DNA of 16,209 nt from Nitrosomonadaceae bacterium (GCA_947471695.1 CANIWY010000015.1:1-16209), one strand, 5' to 3'. Positions 1-8,157 are shown, counted from the first letter of the stretch. Made by a program: numbers and translations. Notes: a model not told the origin generated them from the letters alone.

Positions 1-218
1 GCAAGCGCCTCTCCGATGGCGTCTAGTGACTCCTCTACTGCGCTGTCAATGAATCCGCAGGTATTGATCACCACCAGATCGGCATCTGAATAGGTGGGCG
101 AGATGTCGTACCCCTCTGCCCTGAGTTGGGTCAGAATCTGCTCGGAGTCAACCAATGCCTTAGGGCATCCGAGCGAGACAAATCCGACCTTTGGAGCAGT
201 TTTGTTGATTGTGGACAT
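1..218 (-). CDS. rimO: Ribosomal protein uS12 methylthiotransferase RimO (5' part only)
   Basis: Only the first 72 codons lie in the window; the rest runs off the left edge. RimO is a radical-SAM enzyme that adds a methylthio group to a conserved aspartate of ribosomal protein S12. The visible part is the N-terminal methylthiotransferase (UPF0004) domain: VGFVSLGCPKALVDSE at residues 11-26 and VVINTCGFIDSAVEES further on. The cysteines in GCPK and NTCG are two of the three N-terminal cysteines that hold the auxiliary [4Fe-4S] cluster. The radical-SAM CxxxCxxC motif would lie outside the window. An in-frame TAG two codons upstream of the ATG at 218 fixes this as the most upstream start; no good Shine-Dalgarno sequence precedes it. 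The gene lies 58 bp after the ZIP transporter gene on the same strand. The signature is specific enough to separate RimO from MiaB. Confidence 0.93.
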   Translation of the reverse strand, partial: MSTINKTAPKVGFVSLGCPKALVDSEQILTQLRAEGYDISPTYSDADLVVINTCGFIDSAVEESLDAIGEAL

Positions 219-276
219 TGGCTATTTTGTCAGTTTTAGGAGGTGGATGAATTTAGAAATATAAGGGCACTGAGGA

Positions 277-1077
277 TCAATGCGCCTGATGACCAAAAAG
301 ATTGCCAGCCAGCCAGATGGAGCCGATACCCATAATGATTAGAATGACTTGTTGGAGGGTGGCCCTGATCTCGGGGCGTCGGTGCAGACCTGGAATCAGA
401 TCAGACATCGCCACATAAATCATACTGGCTGCTGCTAGCCCCAGCAGTGATGGCAGAAGGTGGCTCATGTCTTGCAACATGAAGTAAGCCAGCATGCCGC
501 CTACCAGCGTTGCCATACTCGAGAATAGGTTAAACAGAAGCGCTTGCTGTCGGGTATAACCTGAGTTGAGGAGGATCAAGAAGTCCCCCGCTTCCTGCGG
601 AATTTCATGAGCAATGATTGCAATCGCGGTGACGATGCCGAGCTGGACATCGGCCATGAATGCAGCCGCGATGAGGACCCCATCAACAAAGTTATGAAAC
701 GTGTCTCCCAGCATGATAAGCATTCCGCTACGACCATGGTCATGAGAATTGTCAGCGGATTTACTCTTGCTGAGGAGTGGGTCGTGTACCTCGCACTCGT
801 CCATATGACAGTGCCGCCACAAGACCAACTTTTCTAGAATGAAGAATAGAAGGATCCCGGAGAGTACGGTAGCTGTAGTCTGTGATGGGTCCCCCGACAG
901 CTCCAGGGCTTCTGGGAGCGCATTCAAAAAGGCCGCACCCAGCAATGCTCCGATCGCATAGGAGATGAGCATCTGGACCCACGATGCCCGTGTGTTCAGA
1001 GTCAGTGCTGCTGCGAACAATACACTCAGTAGCCCCCCCAGCAGACTGGTGGCGATGATCCAGGCAAGAGTGGACAT
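277..1077 (-). CDS. ZIP-family divalent metal transporter (LIV-1-like motifs)
   Basis: A 266-residue polytopic membrane protein of the ZIP (zinc/iron permease) family, which moves divalent metals such as zinc towards the cytoplasm. About eight hydrophobic segments are visible. The family's metal-site motifs are present: HNFVDG (H128, D132) in the fourth segment and HEIPQEAGDF (H157, E158, E162) in the fifth. These are closer to the LIV-1/GufA type (HNFxDG, HExPHExGD) than to ZupT (HNIPEG, HEIPEG), with Gln161 where LIV-1 proteins often have His. The loop between segments three and four (about residues 89-114) is rich in His, Cys and Asp/Glu (RHCHMDECEVH, then SHDHG), as in many ZIP metal-sensing loops. 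The gene has a TATAAT-containing candidate promoter in the 79-bp gap behind pgeF. Family assignment is firm; the metal (Zn, Fe, Mn) cannot be told from sequence. Confidence 0.9.
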   Translation of the reverse strand: MSTLAWIIATSLLGGLLSVLFAAALTLNTRASWVQMLISYAIGALLGAAFLNALPEALELSGDPSQTTATVLSGILLFFILEKLVLWRHCHMDECEVHDPLLSKSKSADNSHDHGRSGMLIMLGDTFHNFVDGVLIAAAFMADVQLGIVTAIAIIAHEIPQEAGDFLILLNSGYTRQQALLFNLFSSMATLVGGMLAYFMLQDMSHLLPSLLGLAAASMIYVAMSDLIPGLHRRPEIRATLQQVILIIMGIGSIWLAGNLFGHQAH

Positions 1078-1104
1078 GGGAAACGATCAGCGGAAAAATG
1101 CAGA

Positions 1105-1123
1105 ATTATACGCTGTTGCAGCG
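1105..1123 (-). promoter_or_regulatory. Candidate promoter -10 with adjoining palindrome upstream of the ZIP gene
   Basis: On the minus strand a perfect TATAAT (1105-1110) sits 27 bp before the ATG of the transporter gene. Directly upstream of it is the interrupted palindrome CGCTG-TTG-CAGCG (1111-1123), with 5-bp arms. No good -35 box is found at 16-18 bp; TTGAAC (1123-1128) is only 12 bp away. A -10 with a poor -35 and an overlapping palindrome could mean activator or repressor control, but the palindrome could also be a weak stem at the end of the rluD-pgeF transcript. It does not resemble the usual Zur box. Function is inferred. Confidence 0.4.
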
Positions 1124-1156
1124 TTCAAAATTCAGATGATCACTATGAACGATGGC

Positions 1157-1885
1157 TTAGGTTGTCAGCCAGATTAGGCCTGCCATCCGTCCGGTAGCGC
1201 CATCGCGGCGGTAGGAGAAAAATCTCGTAGGGTCGCTGAATGTACATAAACCACCCCCATAAATTGAGGTCACCCCGGAATTGATCAGTCGGTTACGGGC
1301 TAACTGAAAGATATCGGCAGTCCACTTGCCAGGACCGCACGCGGTGAATGCGGGGGAGCAGTCTTTATCTTGCCCGATAAAGGACTCAAGTACTTCCTCA
1401 CCAACCTCAAAGTGGTTGGGACCAATCGCTGGCCCAAGCCATGCCATGATTCTAGATCCCTCGCCACCCATCGCCTTGATGGCACATTCAATCACTCCCG
1501 CGGATAGGCCTCGCCAGCCAGCGTGCGCTATTCCTACCCTCAATCCATCGGTATCACACAGAAATACCGGCAAGCAGTCGGCGGTGAGTACCGCACAGAC
1601 CGTGCCGGGTGATTCACTGAAAGCGGCATCGCTACCAACTTCGCAATCGTAATCATCCGCCCTCACGGCTCGGATTCCATGGACCTGCTTCAACCATCGG
1701 GGCTCTGCTGGCAGGATCGCTTGAAGAAGGGACCGGTTTTGATTAACGGTTGAGGGGTCGTCACCGACATGATCACCCAAATTGAGGCTAGTATAGGTCC
1801 CGCGACTCAGACCGCCGTTCCGTGTGGTAAATAACGATCTGACATTGGGCGGCGTTGGCCAGTCGGGAATAATCCAGTCATTCAT
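1157..1885 (-). CDS. pgeF: Peptidoglycan editing factor PgeF (YfiH / DUF152, multicopper-oxidase-like fold)
   Basis: A 242-residue member of the YfiH family (formerly called laccase-domain or polyphenol oxidase proteins). In E. coli the protein removes wrongly incorporated L-Ser from the L-Ala position of peptidoglycan precursors; homologues have purine nucleoside phosphorylase or adenosine deaminase activity. The metal-binding residues are all visible: H69 in KQVHG, C104 in TADCLPV, H121 in AHAGWRG. Other family blocks are WLGPAIGPNHFEVG (149-162), LCTFSDPTRFFSYRRDG (213-229) and the N-terminal SLNLGDHVGDDP. Length is normal for the family (about 240-250). It starts 29 bp after the rluD stop, an arrangement common in proteobacteria that implies cotranscription. 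The ATG at 1885 has no clear Shine-Dalgarno sequence, but the N-terminus aligns with E. coli YfiH, which supports it. Confidence 0.93.
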   Translation of the reverse strand: MNDWIIPDWPTPPNVRSLFTTRNGGLSRGTYTSLNLGDHVGDDPSTVNQNRSLLQAILPAEPRWLKQVHGIRAVRADDYDCEVGSDAAFSESPGTVCAVLTADCLPVFLCDTDGLRVGIAHAGWRGLSAGVIECAIKAMGGEGSRIMAWLGPAIGPNHFEVGEEVLESFIGQDKDCSPAFTACGPGKWTADIFQLARNRLINSGVTSIYGGGLCTFSDPTRFFSYRRDGATGRMAGLIWLTT

Positions 1886-1914
1886 GATAGTGAGGATGGC
1901 GATATTCGTTACGA

Positions 1915-2868
1915 TTAGCTGTCACGATGTTGACGCAGAGAACTTAAGAGCGTCTCCATATCATCTGGCAGTGAAGACTCCCACGACATGTTCTTTGTCG
2001 TTTTCGGATGGGCCAACTCTAGTCTCTGTGCGTGCAAGGCTTGCCTTGGAAAGTGAGCGATGATTCGCCCGATCTCAGGACCAATTTTGCTCGGCTTACC
2101 ACCATAGACTGGGTCACCCACTAGAGAGTGGCCAATGGATTGCATATGCACCCGTATCTGGTGTGTTCGCCCGGTTTCTAGGCTGCACAAGAGAAGAGTA
2201 CATCCGTCTAACTGATCAATCACTCGGTAGTGGGTACGTGCCTCCTTACCACTACTCGATACAGACATCTTGGTTCGATTCACTGAGTGTCGGCCCACTG
2301 GTGCATCCACCAATCCGTCGTGCGTGACTCGCCCTTGGACTAGGGCCAGATAATCACGTTTCACGCTATGACTTTGCAGTTGCCGAACTAGACTGGTCTG
2401 AGATTCAAGAGTCTTCGCGACCACCATCAGTCCGGTGGTATCTTTATCCAATCTATGAACGATGCCCGCTCGCGGGAGCCCAGCCAAGGCTGGATGATGA
2501 TGCAAAAGCGCATTCAAAAGAGTGCCGCTCCAGTTACCATTTCCAGGATGAACCACCAGGCTGGCTGGCTTGTTGACGATGATAATGGTGTCATCCTCGT
2601 AGAGAATGTTGAGAGGGATATCTTCAGGTGAATACCTCTCCTCTACGAGATCTTGTTGAGGGGTTATCTGGACTTTCTCACCACCCCACATTTTTTGTTT
2701 GGGACTCGCCCCTAACCCATCTACGATGACCTGCCCCCCCAAGATCCAAGACTGCAAACGGCTGCGAGACTGATCGGGTAGCAATCGTGCCAATGTCTGA
2801 TCAAGTCTAAGACCTGCGCAGTCAAAGGGAATTATTAGGTCGATGGAATTCTCTGCTGATTCGAGCAT
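1915..2868 (-). CDS. rluD: 23S rRNA pseudouridine(1911/1915/1917) synthase RluD
   Basis: A 317-residue RluA-family pseudouridine synthase. RluD modifies three uridines of helix 69 in 23S rRNA late in 50S assembly. The N-terminal part (about residues 17-75, with RLDQTLARLLPDQSRSRLQSW) is an S4 RNA-binding domain. The catalytic domain follows, with the signature AGIVHRLDKDTTGLMV; Asp141 in HRLD is the catalytic aspartate. Further family blocks are VNKPASLVVHPG (98-109) and ETGRTHQIRVHM towards the C-terminus. An S4 domain plus this length favours RluD over RluA. RluC also has an S4 domain, but pairing with pgeF and divergence from bamD are the usual RluD context. It begins 58 bp from the bamD ATG on the opposite strand, so the two genes share a short control region. 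Confidence 0.92.
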   Translation of the reverse strand: MLESAENSIDLIIPFDCAGLRLDQTLARLLPDQSRSRLQSWILGGQVIVDGLGASPKQKMWGGEKVQITPQQDLVEERYSPEDIPLNILYEDDTIIIVNKPASLVVHPGNGNWSGTLLNALLHHHPALAGLPRAGIVHRLDKDTTGLMVVAKTLESQTSLVRQLQSHSVKRDYLALVQGRVTHDGLVDAPVGRHSVNRTKMSVSSSGKEARTHYRVIDQLDGCTLLLCSLETGRTHQIRVHMQSIGHSLVGDPVYGGKPSKIGPEIGRIIAHFPRQALHAQRLELAHPKTTKNMSWESSLPDDMETLLSSLRQHRDS

Positions 2869-2882
2869 TCAGTTGTTTGCGT

Positions 2883-2888
2883 TATAAT
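2883..2888 (+). promoter_or_regulatory. Candidate bamD promoter -10 (TATAAT)
   Basis: A perfect TATAAT lies in the rluD/bamD divergent gap on the plus strand. It would place the transcript start near 2895, giving a leader of about 30 nt to the ATG at 2927. The -35 position inside the rluD 5' end (TTCGAG at 2860-2865) matches the consensus poorly. For rluD on the other strand, TTGGAA (2910-2915) and TATTAT (2885-2890), 19 bp apart, are a weaker possibility. Confidence 0.4.
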
Positions 2889-2926
2889 AACCAACGGATT
2901 TATTGTCGTTTTCCAAAGAGTTTATT

Positions 2927-3736
2927 ATGCCGCGTAGTTTAGCTTTAATCTTGCTGTTGCTGTTATCGTCTTGCGGCCTCCTGCCTAAAAATGCTGAACG
3001 AGAGGACCAGAAGAACTGGTCTGCGAGCAAGTTTTATTCTGAGGCCAAAGCGGAACTCAATGATGGTAACTATGCGGCAGCAATTAAACTATTCGAGTCG
3101 TTGGAGGCAAGGTACCCGTATGGGAGGTACGCCCAGCAGACACAGCTCGAGGTAGCCTATGCGTACTACAAAGATAACGAGAAGGCTTCCACCATCGCCG
3201 CTGCCGATCGATTTATCAAGCTTCATCCGAACCATACTAATGTCGATTATGCTTATTATCTAAGAGGGTTAGCTAATTTCAATGATGACCTTGGATTGAC
3301 GGGCATCATAACCGAGATGGTCAGCGGTCAAGATATGAGTGAACGTGACCCAAAGGCCTCGCGTGAGTCGTTTGAAAATTTTAAGGAACTGGTGACACGG
3401 TTCCCCAATAGTAAATATAGTCCCGATGCTGCCCTTCGGATGAAATACCTAGTCAATATGGTTGCCATGCTGGAGGTCCATGTGGCTCGCTATTATATGA
3501 GACGCGGAGCCTATGTCGCGGCAGTGAATCGAGCCCAGGTCGCTCTGAAGGACTATCCTCAGACACCTGCCACGGAGGAGGCCCTAGCCATCATGGTGAA
3601 GGCATACAATGCGCTCGAGATGACTGATCTAAGGAATGATGCAGACCGCGTGATGAGGAAGAACTTCCCTAACAGTCGCCACCTCGCAGACTCTCCCGTG
3701 ACGGATGAACGACCCTGGTGGAAAATGAGTTGGTAG
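2927..3736 (+). CDS. bamD: Outer membrane protein assembly factor BamD (ComL lipoprotein)
   Basis: A 269-residue lipoprotein, the essential BamD subunit of the BAM complex that folds beta-barrel proteins into the outer membrane from the periplasmic side. The N-terminus is a lipoprotein signal peptide: a short basic start (MPR), the hydrophobic run LALILLLLL, and a lipobox LSSC with the lipidated cysteine at residue 16. The rest is built of TPR-like helices: KAELNDGNYAAAIKLFESL, the YPYGRYAQQTQLEVAYAYY block, HVARYYMRRGAYVAAVNRAQ and a C-terminal TPR. I chose ATG at 2927 over the in-frame TTG at 2903 because it follows AAAGAG (2914-2919) at good spacing, gives a normal signal peptide, and leaves room for a leader after the TATAAT at 2883. 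The gene converges on rpoC. The PWWKM-type tail is usual in betaproteobacteria. Confidence 0.95.
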   Translation: MPRSLALILLLLLSSCGLLPKNAEREDQKNWSASKFYSEAKAELNDGNYAAAIKLFESLEARYPYGRYAQQTQLEVAYAYYKDNEKASTIAAADRFIKLHPNHTNVDYAYYLRGLANFNDDLGLTGIITEMVSGQDMSERDPKASRESFENFKELVTRFPNSKYSPDAALRMKYLVNMVAMLEVHVARYYMRRGAYVAAVNRAQVALKDYPQTPATEEALAIMVKAYNALEMTDLRNDADRVMRKNFPNSRHLADSPVTDERPWWKMSW

Positions 3737-3755
3737 CGAGGTATGCCGTAGGAAG

Positions 3756-3771
3756 GTGGCCAATCGGCCAC
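3756..3771. terminator. Short inverted repeat between convergent bamD and rpoC, possible bidirectional terminator
   Basis: GTGGCC-AATC-GGCCAC forms a perfect 6-bp GC-rich stem with a 4-nt loop, 19 bp after the bamD stop and 65 bp beyond the rpoC stop on the other strand. Neither side is followed by a T-run, so it is not a canonical Rho-independent terminator; termination may depend on Rho, or the stem may only protect 3' ends. It is the only strong stem I see in the 100-bp gap (3737-3836). Confidence 0.35.
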
Positions 3772-3836
3772 TCATTGCAACTGAAGTTAGAAGCAAAAAC
3801 CTCTAGTTACAACGAGTGAATATTTCAGCTTGTCAG

Positions 3837-6800
3837 TTACGCAGGGCTGTTCTGAATTTCACTTATCTCGCTCAACCCTTTATCTTCAGCAAACCCGACA
3901 TCCGACACTACCCTCTGCATCTTACGAGCATTGTGGAAGGCTAAACCTGTGCCTGCAGGAATGAGTCGTCCTACAATGACATTTTCCTTGAGCCCTCTCA
4001 AATCATCCTTCTTGCCCATAATTGCAGCCTCAGTCAGCACTCGCGTGGTCTCCTGGAAGGATGCTGCGGAAATAAATGAATCGGTAGAAAGAGATGCCTT
4101 AGTGATGCCCAGAAGCGTGAAGTCATAGATTGCGACTTGCTTCTCCTCAGCTATCATCCGTTCATTCTCTAGAAGCAGATCCGCGCGTTCTACCTGCTCA
4201 CCGGTGATGAAGCGGGTATCTCCAGCATTAACGATATGAACACGACGTAACATCTGCCGTACAATTACCTCAATATGCTTGTCATTTATCTTTACGCCCT
4301 GAAGCCGGTATACATCCTGAACTTCGTCTGTGATGTATCGTGCCAGCGCCTCAACTCCAAGAAGACGTAGAATATCATGTGGATCAGCCGGGCCATCAAC
4401 AATACTTTCCCCTTTGTTCACCACCTGACCATCATGTGCGGTCACGTGCTTCTCTTTTGAAATTAAGTATTCATGAGCGACCTCATCGAGATCTGTAATT
4501 ACTAGCCGCTGCTTTCCTTTAGTATCTTTGCCGAATGATACGGTCCCAGTCACTTCAGCAAGTACGCCCGCATCCTTCGGAGAACGTGCTTCGAATAGTT
4601 CCGCTACACGGGGAAGACCACCTGTAATATCACGTGTTTTAGAGCTTTCTTGTGGAATTCTCGCCAGCACCTCACCTACATTGACTTGCTGTCCGTCGCG
4701 GACCGTTATGATACAGCCCACTTGGAACGTAATGCTGACGGATAAATTTCCCGCAGCGATCTTTACTTCATTGCCCTGCTCATCCAATAGCTTTACCAAT
4801 GGACGCAATCCTTTAGCCTGCGACACACCACGGCGCTTTGGATCTATAACCACTAAGGTGGACAGACCCGTCACTTCATCTATTTGCTTCGCGACCGTCA
4901 CCCCTTCCTCGACATTCTCGAATCGTACCTTGCCTGCATACTCAGTAATGATTGGACGGGTATGAGGATCCCATGCCGCGAGCACCTTCCCAGCTTTCAC
5001 CACTTCTCCGTCAGGCACCAGCAAGGTAGCTCCATAGGGGATCCTATGACGCTCACGTTCGCGTCCAGCATCGTCTTGTATTACCACTTCACCACTACGA
5101 GAAATAGCAATAAATTCTTTACGAGAATTAATCACGTAACGCATCGTGGGTGAGTAATGAACCGCTCCATTTGACTTACTCTCTACCTGGCTAGCTACTG
5201 CGGTTCGTGATGCCGCGCCACCGATGTGGAATGTACGCATGGTGAGCTGCGTGCCGGGTTCGCCGATAGATTGAGCGGCAATAACCCCAACTGCTTCTCC
5301 CACATTAATTGGTGTTCCGCGCCCTAGATCACGTCCGTAACATTTAGCGCACAGTCCATACCGAGTTTCGCAGGTCAGTGGAGTGCGGACTTTTACTTCA
5401 TCAATACCCATTGACTCAATTGCATCGACTGCATCTTCGTCCAATAGTTCGCCGGCTGGATACATTACTGACTGATCATTCGGATTGACGATATCATTCG
5501 CTGCTACTCTCCCCAGTGCGCGCTCGCGCAATGCTTCAATTACTTCACCACCCTCGACCAATGCTTTCAGCACTGCGCCGTTACTGGTTCCACAATCATC
5601 CTCCGTTACCACTAGATCCTGTGTTACATCTACCAAACGGCGAGTCAAATAACCAGAATTAGCGGTTTTCAATGCCGTATCTGCAAGGCCTTTGCGCGCA
5701 CCGTGAGTCGATATAAAGTACTGTAAGACATTTAACCCTTCGCGGAAATTTGCGGTAATGGGTGTCTCAATGATAGAACCATCGGGCTTGGCCATCAATC
5801 CTCGCATTCCTGCGAGTTGACGTATCTGGGCAGCAGATCCGCGAGCGCCTGAATCCGCCATCATATAGATCGAATTGAAAGACTCCTGTGTGACTGGTTT
5901 TCCATTTTTATCTTTTTTAACTTCACCGGTCAGTTGATCAATCACAACCTCAACTCCGAGTTGGTCCATCATCGCCTTAGCTACCTGATCCCCAGCACGC
6001 CCCCAGATATCAACTACTTTATTATATCGTTCACCTTGGGTCACCAAGCCCGATGTGTACTGAGCTTCAATCTCTTGAACCTCAGTCTCTGCTGCGCCGA
6101 TAATATCGTTTTTCTGGGGTGGAGTGAGCATGTCATCCACACAGATTGAGATGCCTGCGCGGGTAGCATAGGTGAAGCCTGAATACATCAACTTATCCGC
6201 AAAGATTACTGTTTCGCGCAATCCACAACGACGAAAACTTGCATTGATCAGCTTAGATATCTCTTTCTTTTTGAGTGCTTTATTAATTAATGGGAACGGC
6301 AAACCAGCCGGCAAGATTGCAGATAACAGCGCGCGTCCGACAGTCGTTTCATAACGTGTAGTTACTTCACGACGCCCACCCTCTGCGTCTACTTCATACT
6401 CCTTAATCCGCACTAATATCTTGGCATTCAACTCGACCATTCTGCTCTCATAGGCACGGGACAGTTCGCTAATGTTAGCGAACATCATACCTTCACCGCG
6501 CGCACTCACCCTCTCGCGTGTGGTGTAATACAGACCCAGCACGATATCTTGCGAGGGCACGATAATCGGTTCGCCATTGGCAGGTGAGAGGATGTTATTG
6601 CTTGACAGCATCAGTGTCCGACATTCCATTTGTGCCTCAAGCGATAATGGCACGTGTACTGCCATTTGGTCGCCATCAAAGTCGGCATTGAATGCTGCAC
6701 ATACCAACGGATGCAACTGTATCGCCTTACCTTCAATCAGCACCGGTTCGAATGCTTGGATACCCAATCGATGTAATGTTGGCGCTCTGTTTAACATTAC

Positions 6801-8060
6801 CGGGTGCTCACGAATGACATCTTCCAATATATCCCATACAACCGGCGTCTCATTTTCCACTTCTCGCTTGGCTGCTTTGATGGTACTGGCAATGCCCATC
6901 ATTTCCAATTTATTAAAAATGAATGGTTTAAATAGCTCCAACGCCATCTTTTTAGGTAGACCGCATTGATGTAGTTTTAGCTGCGGACCTACTACGATTA
7001 CTGAACGCCCAGAGTAGTCCACGCGTTTTCCCAGTAGGTTTTGCCGGAAACGTCCACCCTTGCCTTTGATCATATCGGCGAGAGACTTTAGCGGGCGTTT
7101 ATTAGCTCCTGTCATGGCCTTGCCGCGACGCCCGTTATCCAGCAATGAATCTACCGCTTCTTGAAGCATACGCTTCTCATTTCGAACAATGATTTCAGGC
7201 GCTTTCAATTCCAACAACCGTTTCAATCGATTGTTACGGTTGATGACTCGGCGATATAAATCATTCAGATCAGAGGTGGCAAAACGTCCGCCATCTAACG
7301 GCACCAATGGCCGCAGTTCTGGTGGCAACACTGGCAACACTGCCAACACCATCCATTCCGGCTTAATACCTGACTTATTGAATGCCTCCAACACCTTCAG
7401 GCGCTTGGAGATCTTTTTCATTTTAGTTTCTGATCCAGTGGTCGCCATCTCACTCCGTAAGCTATCTATCTCCGAGCGGATATTTATATTGCCCAATAAA
7501 TCGCGAATTCCTTCTGCACCCATGCTTGCACGGAAATCATCCCCATACTCTTCCGTCTTTGCACGGTAGTCATCATCTGTTAGCAGTTGGCATCGTGCCA
7601 ACGGTGTCATACCGGGATCTGTCACCACAAAAGCTTCGAAATAAAGAACCCTCTCAATATCACGCAGAGTCATATCTAACACGATGCCCAAACGCGACGG
7701 CAATGATTTCAGAAACCAAATATGCGCCACCGGCGAAGCCAGTTCAATATGGCCCATGCGCTCACGTCGCACTTTAGATAGCGTAACTTCGACCCCACAT
7801 TTCTCGCAGATTACCCCGCGGTGCTTCAGTCGTTTATATTTCCCGCATAAGCATTCGTAATCCTTTACTGGGCCGAAAATCTTGGCACAAAAAAGTCCAT
7901 CACGTTCCGGTTTGAAAGTTCGATAGTTAATCGTTTCTGGTTTCTTTACCTCACCATAAGACCATGAACGTATTTTCTCGGGAGAAGCGAGGCCAACCTT
8001 GATGGAATCGAACTCCTCTTTCTGGGTAACCTGTTTAAATAAATCGAGCAGTGCTTTCAT
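3837..8060 (-). CDS. rpoC: DNA-directed RNA polymerase subunit beta'
   Basis: The 1407-residue beta' subunit, full length and the same length as in E. coli. It forms the clamp, most of the active site and the bridge helix and trigger loop region of RNA polymerase. Visible landmarks: the N-terminal zinc-binding cysteines C70, C72, C85 and C88; the catalytic magnesium motif NADFDGDQMAVH with D460, D462 and D464; the rudder/lid region VDYSGRSVIVVGPQLKLHQCGLPK shortened here to its key block near residues 348-370; bridge-helix GARGSAAQIRQLAGMRG; and the second zinc site formed by a cysteine in EDDCGT and the cluster CETRYGLCAKC. A strong AGGAG precedes the ATG. It follows rpoB by 97 bp containing two tandem stem-loops and is surely cotranscribed with it. 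I see no frameshift, insertion or missing residue. Confidence 0.99.
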   Translation of the reverse strand: MKALLDLFKQVTQKEEFDSIKVGLASPEKIRSWSYGEVKKPETINYRTFKPERDGLFCAKIFGPVKDYECLCGKYKRLKHRGVICEKCGVEVTLSKVRRERMGHIELASPVAHIWFLKSLPSRLGIVLDMTLRDIERVLYFEAFVVTDPGMTPLARCQLLTDDDYRAKTEEYGDDFRASMGAEGIRDLLGNINIRSEIDSLRSEMATTGSETKMKKISKRLKVLEAFNKSGIKPEWMVLAVLPVLPPELRPLVPLDGGRFATSDLNDLYRRVINRNNRLKRLLELKAPEIIVRNEKRMLQEAVDSLLDNGRRGKAMTGANKRPLKSLADMIKGKGGRFRQNLLGKRVDYSGRSVIVVGPQLKLHQCGLPKKMALELFKPFIFNKLEMMGIASTIKAAKREVENETPVVWDILEDVIREHPVMLNRAPTLHRLGIQAFEPVLIEGKAIQLHPLVCAAFNADFDGDQMAVHVPLSLEAQMECRTLMLSSNNILSPANGEPIIVPSQDIVLGLYYTTRERVSARGEGMMFANISELSRAYESRMVELNAKILVRIKEYEVDAEGGRREVTTRYETTVGRALLSAILPAGLPFPLINKALKKKEISKLINASFRRCGLRETVIFADKLMYSGFTYATRAGISICVDDMLTPPQKNDIIGAAETEVQEIEAQYTSGLVTQGERYNKVVDIWGRAGDQVAKAMMDQLGVEVVIDQLTGEVKKDKNGKPVTQESFNSIYMMADSGARGSAAQIRQLAGMRGLMAKPDGSIIETPITANFREGLNVLQYFISTHGARKGLADTALKTANSGYLTRRLVDVTQDLVVTEDDCGTSNGAVLKALVEGGEVIEALRERALGRVAANDIVNPNDQSVMYPAGELLDEDAVDAIESMGIDEVKVRTPLTCETRYGLCAKCYGRDLGRGTPINVGEAVGVIAAQSIGEPGTQLTMRTFHIGGAASRTAVASQVESKSNGAVHYSPTMRYVINSRKEFIAISRSGEVVIQDDAGRERERHRIPYGATLLVPDGEVVKAGKVLAAWDPHTRPIITEYAGKVRFENVEEGVTVAKQIDEVTGLSTLVVIDPKRRGVSQAKGLRPLVKLLDEQGNEVKIAAGNLSVSITFQVGCIITVRDGQQVNVGEVLARIPQESSKTRDITGGLPRVAELFEARSPKDAGVLAEVTGTVSFGKDTKGKQRLVITDLDEVAHEYLISKEKHVTAHDGQVVNKGESIVDGPADPHDILRLLGVEALARYITDEVQDVYRLQGVKINDKHIEVIVRQMLRRVHIVNAGDTRFITGEQVERADLLLENERMIAEEKQVAIYDFTLLGITKASLSTDSFISAASFQETTRVLTEAAIMGKKDDLRGLKENVIVGRLIPAGTGLAFHNARKMQRVVSDVGFAEDKGLSEISEIQNSPA

Positions 8061-8093
8061 TTTTCACTCCTGTTAATCAGGTATCGATATAAA

Positions 8094-8133
8094 ATATTTC
8101 GGTGAAGTTTCCGAAATATAAAGCTTTTAGCTT
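8094..8133 (-). promoter_or_regulatory. Tandem stem-loops in the rpoB-rpoC gap
   Basis: Two adjacent inverted repeats fill the centre of the 97-bp gap. Read on the minus strand, the first is AAGCT-AAA-AGCTT (8121-8133), a 5-bp stem. The second is a perfect 9-bp stem, ATATTTCGG / CCGAAATAT (8094-8102 with 8111-8119), with an 8-nt loop, followed by TTTATAT. The second resembles a weak terminator with an interrupted U-run but lies within an operon that must be read through. A processing, stability or partial-attenuation role is therefore more likely. The rpoC Shine-Dalgarno (AGGAG) lies downstream of the stems and stays free. Structure seen; role inferred. Confidence 0.5.
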
Positions 8134-8157
8134 GTATTACATTGCAGCTGGAATTTG

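Noticed and set aside
277..1077. Naming the ZIP transporter zupT
   Set aside because: Its HNFVDG and HEIPQEAGD motifs differ from the HNIPEG/HEIPEG pattern of ZupT and are closer to the LIV-1/GufA type, so no symbol is given.
3756..3771. A full Rho-independent terminator for bamD or rpoC
   Set aside because: The 6-bp stem is real but no T-run follows on either strand, so it is listed only as a low-confidence terminator-like repeat.
4528..4965. A 145-codon plus-strand open frame inside rpoC
   Set aside because: It is antisense to a fully conserved part of rpoC, has a shuffled Ser/Thr/Pro-rich composition typical of a shadow frame, and no recognisable domain or ribosome binding site.
7189..7569. 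A 126-codon plus-strand open frame inside rpoC
   Set aside because: Antisense shadow of the conserved N-terminal half of beta'; no family resemblance.
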